Source: Gordionus sp. m RMFG-2023
Lineage: Eukaryota; Nematomorpha; Gordioida; Chordodea; Parachordodidae
Reading direction: 5' to 3'
Length of the DNA: 64,000 nucleotides
Assembly: GCF_954871325.1 (NCBI RefSeq)
Contig: NC_088776.1
Location: 41,434,569-41,498,568 of the forward strand
The position numbers and the translations under genes were made by a program. The notes under the pieces are model-generated. The model was not told the origin of the DNA, searched no databases, and saw only the letters and a list, made by a program, of their open reading frames with translations. This document shows positions 35,249-44,814 of the stretch, piece by piece; the first letter of the stretch is position 1; each line of letters starts with the position of its first letter.

Positions 35249-35410
35249 TTATAATTTACTTTTTTTTATATTTTAATAAATTTATTTAAGACTATTAATA
35301 TATTTTGTTTACTAGTCCTTTATTAGTTATTATAATTTACTTTTTTTTATATTTGATTAAATTTATAAAATTAAGACTATTAATAAATTTTGATATACTA
35401 GTCCCTTATT
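35249..35410. repeat. Tandem duplication, unit about 81 bp
   Basis: TTATAATTTACTTTTTTTTA, then AAGACTATTAATA and ACTAGTCC, occur twice in the same order. Confidence 0.75.
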
Positions 35411-35669
35411 AATCATTTATACATAGCCTTTTGCTGCACATTTATTTATGTCATTATAAATATGTACAATATTAAAAAATATTATGTAACAATTATAATA
35501 TATATTTTTTTAAATTTCGATCTATTTTATACCAATAATTATTCTTCATAATTCCCTGTTTTCGAAATATTACTATTTCTATAAATGTTGATTCAAGTAT
35601 ATTATAAGAAACATATGGCAATCGTTTAATAAAACTAGTATATTTATATTTAATTATAAAACAACATCA

Positions 35670-36030
35670 CCGCCGAAGGCGGCGTAATTTTTTTAGGATG
35701 GTAGATATATATTTTTCAGGGGGGTTTGCATCCAGTGAATATCCTGTCATATAGACGCTGTCGGTTAATGATGCTTACTACCTTATGGTACTACCTATCA
35801 AATTTGAATTTTGTGTATTTTTCATTTAGATAGGCACTACCAAATATATTTATAATATATATTTGAAAAATCGTAATTTTTGGAAAGCGGTAGACGCTGT
35901 CGGTTAATGATGCTTACTACCTTATGGTACTACCTATCAAATTTGAATTTTGTTTATTTTTCATTTGGATAGGCACTACCAAATATATTTATAATATACT
36001 AGTAGAAAGCCCGTCAAAAATGACGGGGAA
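35670..36030. repeat. 139-bp tandem repeat with hairpin at its left edge
   Basis: AGACGCTGTCGGTTAATGAT begins two near-identical units at 35753 and 35892, each with TAGGCACTACCAAATATATT. A CCGCCGAAGGCGG hairpin lies at 35670. Inverted relatives lie at 42110-42310. Confidence 0.85.
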
Positions 36031-36090
36031 TGAGATTTTATTCATTTTTTACGATAGATGTCATGCCAGGTTCAAGCTCACAATATTAGG

Positions 36091-36215
36091 AAGCATCCAA
36101 GATCTTATAATTTTAAAAAATTTTATCAAGCCCAGCTCAACCCTTGATAATTTGTAAAAGATATTCCCAAGTCAGGTGCAAGCTAATATTAATTTTGCGC
36201 AAATCCTTGTTGACA
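36091..36215. repeat. Dispersed repeat, partner at 40612-40755
   Basis: CATCCAAGATCTTATAATTT and TCAAGCCCA occur here and at 40615; AAGCCCAGCTCAACCC is matched by AAGCCCAGTCCAACCC near 40705. It may be a decayed MITE; nothing coding. Confidence 0.6.
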
Positions 36216-36407
36216 TTTTAATTTTTGATGGAAAAAGCGACAAAATAAATCTGGGCGGTCGTCTGGAGAGGAAATAATTAATGTATAATTTTATATCATT
36301 TAGGGTTGTAGATGAAAGTGATGACGGATTAATAAAGCAGTGTACAAAACACATTACGTCCTGATAAAGATGATATACCTATGCCTTGGGATACTGGTAA
36401 AAGAAGA

Positions 36408-36781
36408 ACGCAAAACGATATTTCTGTCAATGTCAGCATTGGTATCCCCCTCTAAAATAGAATCATGAACGACAATGTTAATTCAACCATAAAACGGTCG
36501 TAAGTATTGTTATAAAGGCTACGACAGAACTACTGCATATATTTCCATTAATAAATTTTATGAAATTGGCCGTACTGTACATTCAAGTTTGAACACGCAA
36601 AACGATATTTCTGTCAATGTCAGCTTTGGTATCCCCTTCTAAAATAGAATCATGAACGACAATGTTAACTCAACCATAAAACGGTCGTAAGTATTGTTTT
36701 AAAGGCCACGACAGAACTATTGTATATTTTTCCATTAATAAAATTGATGAAATTGGCCGTACTGTACATTCAAGTTTGAAC
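36408..36781. repeat. 187-bp tandem duplication
   Basis: Two units start with ACGCAAAACGATATTTCTGT at 36408 and 36595 and are about 95 percent identical by eye. CCATAAAACGGTCGTAAGTA and GGCCGTACTGTACATTCAAG are in both. No coding frame is shared. Confidence 0.92.
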
Positions 36782-37163
36782 ATTCCTCTAAATATTCATG
36801 AAAGTATCTCAGAGAATCGGATAAAGTAATATTTATATTAACTCCTAGTGAAGTGAATGAAAGTACAGAAGTAAATGTTTATATTTGTTAAAAAATAGGC
36901 GGAAGCATAGGGATTGTGGTAGTGGTGATAGTATAATTTGGAGAACTGGGTAAAAATAAAATATACATAGATATAAAACATAAGATAAAAAAAACAAAAT
37001 AAACCTCCAGATGAGTTCATTTCAAGCGTAGTTCTTTATTATTTTGTCTACCAGTAACTCTAGAACGGGTAAGGTGTTTGTTTAATCGTCATTATTTTCT
37101 TTGCTTATCTTTAATAATAGATTCATCATGTTTTGTATCAATGTGAGGGATTAGGGTTAGCCT

Positions 37164-37587
37164 CAGTGGCGTAGCTACGGGGATGGTTTTCGGGTTTGGA
37201 CCCCTCCCAGTACTAAATCTTTTTTCTAGATTATACGTTCAAAAGACTTAAAGGTGACTTTATATTAAATAAATGCCATTAATATTTATATTTTTCTGGT
37301 TTTGATGTTTGTGAAAGGATATTATATTACTATTGAAATTATTCTGGATAGTGTTATTATAAAGTCATTGAGAATGATCTACTAAATTATAATAACATAT
37401 TATTGATAAATTTAAAAAATGTATTTATTATATATTATAGAAGATATGGCTATGATTTGTAAGATTAAATCGGCCGAAGGCCGGGGAAAATGGCCGAAGG
37501 CTCGTTAATGGGGGTCTGGGGAGCGAAGCCACCCAGGATTTTATATGTATGGACCCCCTCTAAGAAAAATTCCTAGCTACGCCACTG
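37164..37587. mobile_element. MITE, CAGTGGCGTAGCTA family, copy 2
   Basis: A 424-bp element with ends CAGTGGCGTAGCTACGGGGA and TAGCTACGCCACTG and flanks GTTAGCCT and GATAGCCT (one mismatch). It has two GGCCGAAGG hairpins (37471, 37492) and an extra about 40 bp compared with the copy at 26085. Confidence 0.88.
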
Positions 37588-37609
37588 GATAGCCTAGACA
37601 AATAAAGAA

Positions 37610-37770
37610 ATCAAGCAAAATTATAAATAAACTATTGTTGAAATTAAACAAACATTAAAATAATGTAGTAAATGGGTCAATATTAGATGCATATTTCTAG
37701 TAGTTGGAGGGCTATCATCAAAAAAAATTTTTGGGGGACTTATCAAGCTTATTATGATATTCTAAAAGTT
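37610..37770. repeat. Duplicated segment, partner at 39515-39660
   Basis: AATTAAACAAA, AATGGGTCAATATTAGATGC, TTTCTAGTAGTTGGAGGG and CTTATCAAGC...TATTATGATATTC recur in the same order at 39515-39660. Confidence 0.75.
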
Positions 37771-38475
37771 AAAAAATAACATGATGAATATAATGTTATT
37801 AAGATTAAGGTTAATTAATTGTAAGGTAATTAAAAAATAAGATTAAAAAAGGGGGGGAAAAGAAGGTATAAATTATTTTTTTATAAAAACAATAAAAATT
37901 AAATTAAAGGAATTGATAAGGTTTTGAGAAATAGTGGTTAATAGATAATAGAGATAGAAAGAAAAGAATGAGATAATAAATATGAGTGAAAAATAAATTC
38001 ATTAAGGGAGGGGAAAAAAATAAAGAAAGAGTTATTTATAAGGATTGGAGATTATAAATAGGTTAGGATAAGAATATTTAAATATTTGAATGTACTTGGT
38101 TATCTTCTTAATTATTGGTTATGAAAGAAAAATATGAGTATAAAAAATTGTAATGTAAGTACTGACAAAAATTGTGAGTATGTTCAAAATAAATATACAA
38201 GTTGAGTATCTTGTAGAGATTTCATTAATGTGTAATTGATAATATGAGATGAAAATTGATAAGGTAATCTAAAAAATAAAGAAAGGATTAAGTGAAATAA
38301 AAAGTTTCATTCATATTTACAAAGTTAAGGGAATATTGTTTTTATCAATTCAAAGGCGATTTTTCAAATCTCTCAATCCATGTTAGGTATGTGTACAACC
38401 ATCAATTCTAGAAATTCCATTCATCTGTTTGTAAAAATAAATAAATAAAATCCACAAATAAAAAAAATAAAAATA

Positions 38476-38560
38476 AATACGTAGCGATGACATGACGTAG
38501 CGATGACATGACGTAGCGATGACATGACGTCACGATGACGTAGTGAAGACATCGGAAAAT
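38476..38560. repeat. 16-bp minisatellite, short site
   Basis: About three to four copies of ACGTAGCGATGACATG, ending TGACGTCACGATGACGTAGT, then CATCGGAAAATTATAATATA. Both flanks match those of the longer array at 41448. Confidence 0.85.
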
Positions 38561-38888
38561 TATAATATAGATATCTACTCATTTGGATTTGGACCTTGAA
38601 AATAATTTTAGGAAGAGACATGATAATTAAAATTAAATATCAGAATATAGTTGATTAGTTATTTTGAACTCGGCTAATTACAATATTAAATTTGTTAATT
38701 TTCAATTAATAAATGATTATATTAATTTAATTAAGGTTATATAATAATTTAAATAATAAAAGTCAATTAAGCTTCAACTGTTAATGCTAAATAAATATTT
38801 AGTGAGTGATATTTATATATTTTTAACACAGAATTTGATTGCAAGCTGACAGAGTAAACATATAATTTATATGTATAATCTAATCTAA

Positions 38889-39126
38889 TAATTAAAATAG
38901 TATTCATTTAATAAAAATTTAGATAGTTTTATTAATTTTTAAATAATAAAATTAAATCTATATATTACTCAATTGAATTATAAAAGAAATCGTTCAGGGG
39001 CAATTAAAAAAAATTATTTTTAGTTAGGATATTAAGGAGCAAAAAAAAAAAATTTTGCTTCAGGGGGCTATTCAAATTTTTCTGTGGGCTCGAGCCCCTG
39101 CACGCTTCCTCCTAGCGACGCCACTG
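38889..39126. repeat. End of CAGTGGCGTCGCTAG element, copy A
   Basis: Ends CCTAGCGACGCCACTG at 39126. About 240 bp upstream match 42308-42546 (both with AATAGTATTCATTTAATAAA and CTCGAGCCCCTGC). Confidence 0.65.
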
Positions 39127-39510
39127 CCTTATGTGGTTTTTAAAAACCATTATCAATCGAGGCATATGTATGAAATTAATTAACCTTTTTTATCACTTGT
39201 AATTATTTACGCAAAATTTTTTTATATCAGCAATCATACTGTAATAAATAGATTTTGTATTAAAAAATATTATTTTTAGAAATTAATTATATTGTTTTAA
39301 TTATTTATATGCTAGTTTATTTTGTATGCAAAATATTATAAATGACAAAATAATTCAGAATAATTGTCTAGAGTTAACGTATTTTAAAAATGTATAATAT
39401 ATTTATATAAAAACCGGCCAAAGGCCGAAATTGAGGGGTATGGGGGCGTAGCCCCCCAGAATTTTTTTTTAACTGAGCCCCTGAGATTGTAAAGGCTAGC
39501 GACGCCCCGG
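39127..39510. repeat. Inverted partner of the 61296-61711 repeat
   Basis: The complement of this segment matches 61296-61711 throughout: CAGGGGC-type terminus GGCTAGCGACGCCCC near 39505, CCGGCCAAAGGCCG, and CTTATGTGGTTTTTAAAAAC at the other edge. It seems a shared non-coding element with one recognisable transposon end. Confidence 0.75.
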
Positions 39511-40611
39511 AAATTAAACAAATAATAAAATAATGTAAACCAATAGATGGGTCAATATTAGATGCATATTTCTAGTAGTTGGAGGGATATCATCAAAAAA
39601 AATTGGGGGGTACTTATCAAGCCTATTATGATATTCTAAAGGTATTTTATGCATTTGTTCATTATTAATGGCTGATATATCAAAATTTGAACAATTATAA
39701 AGAGGAAATAAGATAAGGATAGTTTTCTAAAGTAAAAAAATAAATAATTCAAGTTAATTTTATAAGGTAGGATTAAAATAAAATACCATTCAGAGAGACC
39801 AATTGGCAAACATAAAAAAAAATTAGGATCCTTGTGAATAGGTATAGAATAATTTAAATAATATATAAATAGTAATATATATTTTTTTTGAAATAAATAT
39901 AAAATCCTAAAAATAGAAAACTCTGTTTAGTATTTTTTATTGAAAGAATAAATATACGGAATATTTAGCAGGGATAATAGAGCAATGGTGGATCCGACAA
40001 TATGGTAAGCTTTTAAAAAAGTAGGATCCTTAAAAATTGTTATATTAATTTAGTTAAATATTAAAATTAATGTACTTTGTATATTTTTCAGTTAGTTAGA
40101 CAAAATATTCATCAGAGATAAAAGGGCATATTGTACGGCCCGACAAAATGGATAGCTTTAAAAATACATAGGATGCTTAAATAATATAAATTTGTTTAAA
40201 TTATAAAATAACATCATACTAAGTAAATTCTAACAATTTATTTTTTATAATGCTTAATGATTTTTATACTTTTTTTGTACTATGATCAAGGTTATATTTA
40301 TATTTTGATTTTATAAATTTTTAAAATGCTTTTATAAAAAAATACTATTTAAAAATAAATTAAGACTGTTGGCATTTTATTGAGTAAATGTATAAAATAT
40401 TAATGAAGATATGAATAATTTGTAATATTTTGTAACATATATTTAATGTATTACTTTGATATCCAACACTCATGAATATTGTAATATAATGTTATAATGA
40501 AAATATTATGTACATTTATAATTATTTTCACTAATAGCAGCTTCTTCAGTAATAATGCTTAACGATTTTTATACATTTTTTGTACTATTGGAAAAAATTT
40601 CCAAGCATCCA

Positions 40612-40755
40612 AGATCTTAATAATTTAAAAAAATTTCTCAAGCCCACCACAATCCCTAATAATTTTGGAAACCAAGCCAATATTAATTTTGAGAAATATT
40701 TTTTAAGCCCAGTCCAACCCATAATAATTTTGATAAAATTTTCCCAAGCCTGGAG
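40612..40755. repeat. Dispersed repeat, partner at 36091-36215
   Basis: See 36091. AAGCCCA-centred segments repeat three times within this copy. Confidence 0.55.
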
Positions 40756-41156
40756 ATATTAAATTTATAATTAATGAATGGGAAATCTGATTTACCGATT
40801 AATCTATGAGTTATTACTGCTCTGCGGCGGCAATATTACAAACGTACATGAAAATATAATATTATAAAAAAAGACTGTTAAAATATAAAATGGAAAATAC
40901 ACAAAGAATCATGACAAAATCAGATCTGCCCTAATATTATTATAAGAAATAACAAATATTACTACGTATTATTGGAGATAACTCCAAAAATTAAGTTATG
41001 GAGGAAAAATCTCTGATGTATAAATTAAATTGAATTTTTATATAAAATATTAATAATTTGTAATATTTTGTTGATAGATATATTTAATGTATTACTTTGA
41101 CATCCAATATAAAATTTTGTATTGATAAATTATAACATATATTTAAGGTTTTAATA

Positions 41157-41400
41157 TGGCATCCTACAGTTGCATAGAAAACCTTAGTTATAGGATCATC
41201 TGTTTGTATAGAAAAAACAAATAAAATTATAAGTTGTAATATTTTGTAAAATGTAAATAGATATATTTAATGTAATAATTTGATATCTAATACTTGCATA
41301 GGTTGTAAAATTTTGTGATAATAAATTATATTTAAGCTTTAAATATGGCATCCTACAGTTGCATAGAAAACTTAAGTTATGGATCATCTTTTTGTATAGA
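41157..41400. repeat. Tandem duplication, unit about 189 bp
   Basis: TGGCATCCTACAGTTGCATA occurs at 41157 and 41346, with GGATCATCTxTTTGTATAGA following each. Looser relatives of TTTAATGTATTACTTTGA extend upstream to 40440. Confidence 0.8.
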
Positions 41401-41447
41401 AAAAAATATAAATAAATAAAATCAACAAATAAAAAATATATAAATAA

Positions 41448-41605
41448 ATACGTACCGATGACATGATGTAGCGATGACATGACGTAGAAATGACATGACG
41501 TAGCGATGACATGACGTAGCGATGACATGACGTAGCGATGACATGACGTAGCGATGACATGACGTAGCGATGACATGACGTCACGATGACGTAGTGAGGA
41601 CATCG
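41448..41605. repeat. 16-bp minisatellite, long site
   Basis: About nine units of GATGACATGACGTAGC with few changes, ending TGACGTCACGATGACG. TGACGTCA is the CRE palindrome and may be chance within the repeat. Open frames across it are artefacts of the 16-bp period. Confidence 0.92.
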
Positions 41606-41620
41606 GAAAATTATAATATA

Positions 41621-42101
41621 GATATTTGAAAAATCGTAATTTTTAGAAAGCCTCTATGGTCTAGTAGGCAAGAGGTTCGCTTACTGATCCAATGGTCACG
41701 GGTTTGAATCCCGGGAATGGTCATATTTTTATTCTTAATCTAACTTGGTGTTCCATCCTTGGGGAAGTGATATATAGGAGGCCGGACGACCACGTGATTC
41801 CGTATTAATATATTAAATAATAAGGGTCTTATTACATTTTAATAAATTTTGGTCGGATGGAAATATTCTAAATACCAACCTAATTTGCTAAATACCGACC
41901 AAAATTTATTAAAATGTAATAAGACCCTTATTATTTAATATATTAATACAGAATCACGTGGTCGAGTCCGGCCTCCTATATATTAACCCCCAAGGATGAA
42001 ACCACTAAGTTATAAGAAACCGGGACCATGGGATGAGTAAGCCAAGCTCTTGCCTACTAGGACATAGAGGCTTTCCAAAAATCACGATTTTTCAAATATA
42101 T
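41621..42101. repeat. Large near-palindrome made of two inverted tRNA-headed units
   Basis: The arms 41621-41856 and 41895-42101 are complementary, with the shared blocks GCCTCTATG, CTAGTAGGCAAGAG, ATATAGGAGGCCGGAC, CACGTGATTC and AATAAGGGTCTTATTACATT. The spacer is about 38 bp. The left arm keeps the tRNA-like head; the right arm's head has lost its B box. Confidence 0.88.
41650..41723 (+). ncRNA. tRNA-derived sequence (SINE head or tRNA pseudogene)
   Basis: A 74-base segment with an A-box-like TGGTCTAGTAGG at 41657 and a B box GGTTTGAATCC at 41701. The T-arm stem CGGG/CCCG can form. The anticodon arm is imperfect (no U33) and the acceptor stem does not close, so it is not a working tRNA. 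TTTTT follows at 41727, a pol III terminator. It heads one arm of the 41621-42101 palindrome, which suggests a SINE. Confidence 0.65.
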
Positions 42102-42109
42102 ATTATAAA

Positions 42110-42310
42110 TATATTTGGTAGTGCTTATCCAAATGAAAAATAAACAAAATTCAAATTTGATAGGTAGTAACTGTGTAAGCATCATTAACATAATTAAAAT
42201 AGTATTCATTTAATAAAAATATTATAAATATATTTGGTAGTGCCTATCCAAATGAAAAATAAAAAAAATTCAAATTTGATAGGTAGTAACTGTAAGCATC
42301 ATTAACATAA
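42110..42310. repeat. Two inverted relatives of the 35753 tandem unit
   Basis: AATATATTTGGTAGTGC and CAAATTTGATAGGTAGTA repeat twice here in inverse orientation to 35753-36030, with GTAAGCATCATTAAC after each. Confidence 0.8.
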
Positions 42311-42546
42311 TTAAAATAGTATTCATTTAATAAAAATTTAGATAGTCTTATTAATTTTTATATAATAAAATTAAATCTATATATTACTCAATAGAATTAT
42401 AAAAGAATTTTTTAGGGAGCAATTAAAAAATTTATTTTTAGTTCAAGGGGATATTAAGGAGTCATTAAAAAAAATTTGCTTCAGGAGGCTATTCATATTT
42501 TTCAGGGGGCTCGAGCCCCTGCCCGCCTTCCCCCTAGCGACGCCAC
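42308..42546. repeat. End of CAGTGGCGTCGCTAG element, copy B
   Basis: Homologous to 38889-39126 and ending CCCCTAGCGACGCCAC; the last TG is lost. Confidence 0.65.
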
Positions 42547-42807
42547 AAACGTTAACTGGGTATCGCCTTTAAAATCTCACGCATGGTCACCATATGCGGT
42601 CAATGGGCAGGTTGGCTTAATTTTTGGTGGTTACTTGTCCATTTATCAACTCCTGCGCACCAGTGTCAAATTCTATATTTTTGAGGGAAATTTGCTTCCA
42701 GTAAATATTCTGTCACGAAGAAGCTGCCCATATCGCGAGAAAGTAAAATATTTGAACCAGCTGCTCTGCAGGATTGTCATGATTAGCCATAGGAATATCA
42801 ATGTTAT

Positions 42808-43164
42808 TATCACGTTGTGCCGTATAAGTCCGAATAGAAAGCAAAACTCCGAGTATAATAATTTTATTGAATTTCCCACACAAAAAATGAATAATTTTAT
42901 TTCAAAATTTACTATTACAACCAAAAAAAAATATATTAAAAACAAAAATAAAATAGTTAATAATAATTTTTATAATATTTCGCTTCCCTTTTATAGGGAA
43001 GCGCATAAAATACAATCTCATTATGATTTAACAAAACTTAATTTCGATATCTAAAAATAAAATAAAACAAAATATTAAAATACGGTCTAATAATGAACCT
43101 GCACAATTTTATTTATTAATGTTCACGCAATAAATATCATCAAATATGTCACTCATTTATGACA
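42808..43164 (-). repeat. 3' LTR of the Ty3/gypsy element
   Basis: The minus-strand start TGTCATAAATGAG at 43164 is exact. About 190 bp (42975-43164) match the other LTR with about two differences. Further left the two LTRs diverge strongly, so the left border is approximate. Confidence 0.75.
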
Positions 43165-43545
43165 TTTCCCCCCTTTATCGGACCTCGTTGGCCCCAACAA
43201 CTGCCTATACTCATCTTCTCCTACCCGTAACACTGGCGTGTCCGACGCCATTCGTTGATCTGATTGTATTGCTCTGTTATCGGAAGATGCGGACGTTGGC
43301 TCCGACTCCTTCCAGGTTCGCCCTCCCATAGTATCAAACCGTTCCTTGGGACACCACCGGCGGATATGTCCCGCCATTCCACAACCATAACATATCACCC
43401 TGTCTCTTTCTTCACGTACCGTTTCCCTTGAGTGCTCTGATGGTGCTGGTCTTTTACCCTCCATTGATCTCGTGCCTTCCTGGGCTAAAGCCCTCCATTC
43501 ACTAGCAAGCGGTTCCATATCCGCACTAATTATCGTATTTCGCAT
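43153..43545 (-). CDS. ORF3: small CCHC zinc-knuckle protein at the 3' end
   Basis: The 130-residue frame starts at the ATG at 43545, about 1.27 kb after pol. Its middle has one CCHC knuckle (CYGCGMAGHIRRWC, about residues 52-65). Flanks are rich in Arg, Glu, Ser and Pro. Knuckles of this type normally bind nucleic acid as part of Gag. Placement after pol is unusual for Ty3/gypsy. The frame continues through the polypurine tract (encoding DKGGK) and stops about 10 bases inside the 3' LTR. A possible splice acceptor ATATGTAG lies about 25 bases before the ATG, so expression from a spliced RNA is conceivable. It could be a displaced piece of Gag or a new accessory gene. Its function is unknown. 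Confidence 0.65.
   Translation of the reverse strand: MRNTIISADMEPLASEWRALAQEGTRSMEGKRPAPSEHSRETVREERDRVICYGCGMAGHIRRWCPKERFDTMGGRTWKESEPTSASSDNRAIQSDQRMASDTPVLRVGEDEYRQLLGPTRSDKGGKCHK
43165..43178 (-). other. Polypurine tract
   Basis: On the minus strand AAAGGGGGGGAAA lies directly before the 3' LTR's TGTCAT. This is the primer site for plus-strand DNA synthesis. Confidence 0.85.
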
Positions 43546-43559
43546 CAAATGAGTACCCA

Positions 43560-44810
43560 GGTCTACATATCTATATCACATAATCATTTACCTTCTCATA
43601 TTACTATTTTTATTTTTTTCTTTGCTTTCCCCCTTTTCTTCCCTCCCCTTTCCTCATCACTCTCCTTGCATATATATATATATAACGACTTACTTATTAA
43701 CAATCGGCATACCGAATAAAATGATATTTTCCTCTACCGAATAAAATTATGAATTTTATGTTTTCTTCTTCTCTTACTTATTCAAAATTTTCCTATTCTC
43801 AACACTCTCTTACTCGTAAATCATTTCCTTTATATTTCAATACCCCATCTTCCTAACTCTATTTTTTTTTTCTCTTTCTCTCTCTATTTTCGTTAACAGA
43901 AAAACTTTTATTTATTATATTTTTTATCATTTAACCTTAACTCCTACTATTTTTCTCTTAAGAAAAATTAAAAACAACAAACAACCATTACTCTCTTTAT
44001 TAACATATTATTATTATTATTATTATTTTTTCCTTTTAATTTACTCTTCCCTGCCAACAAAATACAACATTTATATAAAAAACAATTAAAACCTACAACA
44101 TTATATAAAAAACATTATAATACAAATCACTCAACCCTAACCCCGTTATATAATTCTTTATTTTTTTATTACATTACTTTTTGTTTCTTTTTTTTAAATT
44201 AATTTTTATTTTTCTCAATACTTCTCTTTATTACATCATCCCATCCACCTATTCCCATTATTCATACCCATTCTATTCCTGCCTCCGCCCCTCCGTTTAC
44301 CACAAGAACCTTCAACTATTTTCGCTTCAATATTATTCCGCCGCTTATTCCTTCTTCGTTACCGGTTTATTCCACCAAATATATTTCGAAAATTTATTTT
44401 ACTTAATATACACTTTCAAAACCCTTTTCCCTTTACATTATTTTATTTAACCTAAACTTCCAAAAAATATTTTTTTTTTTAATAATTTTATTTCTCCTTA
44501 ATTTATTTAATTCAACATTTTTTAAACATTTCTCTAATATTTATTTCAGCTCCACCAAATTTCACAAAAAAAAACAATTCAAAAAAAACAATTTTCCTTT
44601 TACTATTTTACTCTGATACATTATAATTTTTCTTTACAATTTGACTCGATCATACTTTGACTTATATTCCCACCTTATATATATATATACCCCTCTTTAT
44701 ATCATACTTCCCCTTTCCCTTCCGCCTTCCGGAACGACCACCTACACCACCCCCGTGACCTTGACCTATATATATTTTTTTAACTTCGGACCTCTCGTTG
44801 ACCTCTTGCC
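43560..44810. other. Non-coding purine-rich spacer between pol and ORF3
   Basis: About 1.25 kb with no minus-strand frame of note. It is purine-rich in the element's sense (long CT tracts on the plus strand) and holds TATATATATATA at 43671. An envelope gene would sit here in errantiviruses; no signal peptide, furin-type site or membrane segment is seen. Confidence 0.6.
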
Positions 44811-44814
44811 CCTG

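Noticed and set aside
41196-41603. Minus-strand ORF of 135 codons rich in SLRHV and ATSCHR repeats
   Set aside because: The period is that of the 16-bp minisatellite; the peptide repeats in all frames, so it is not a gene.
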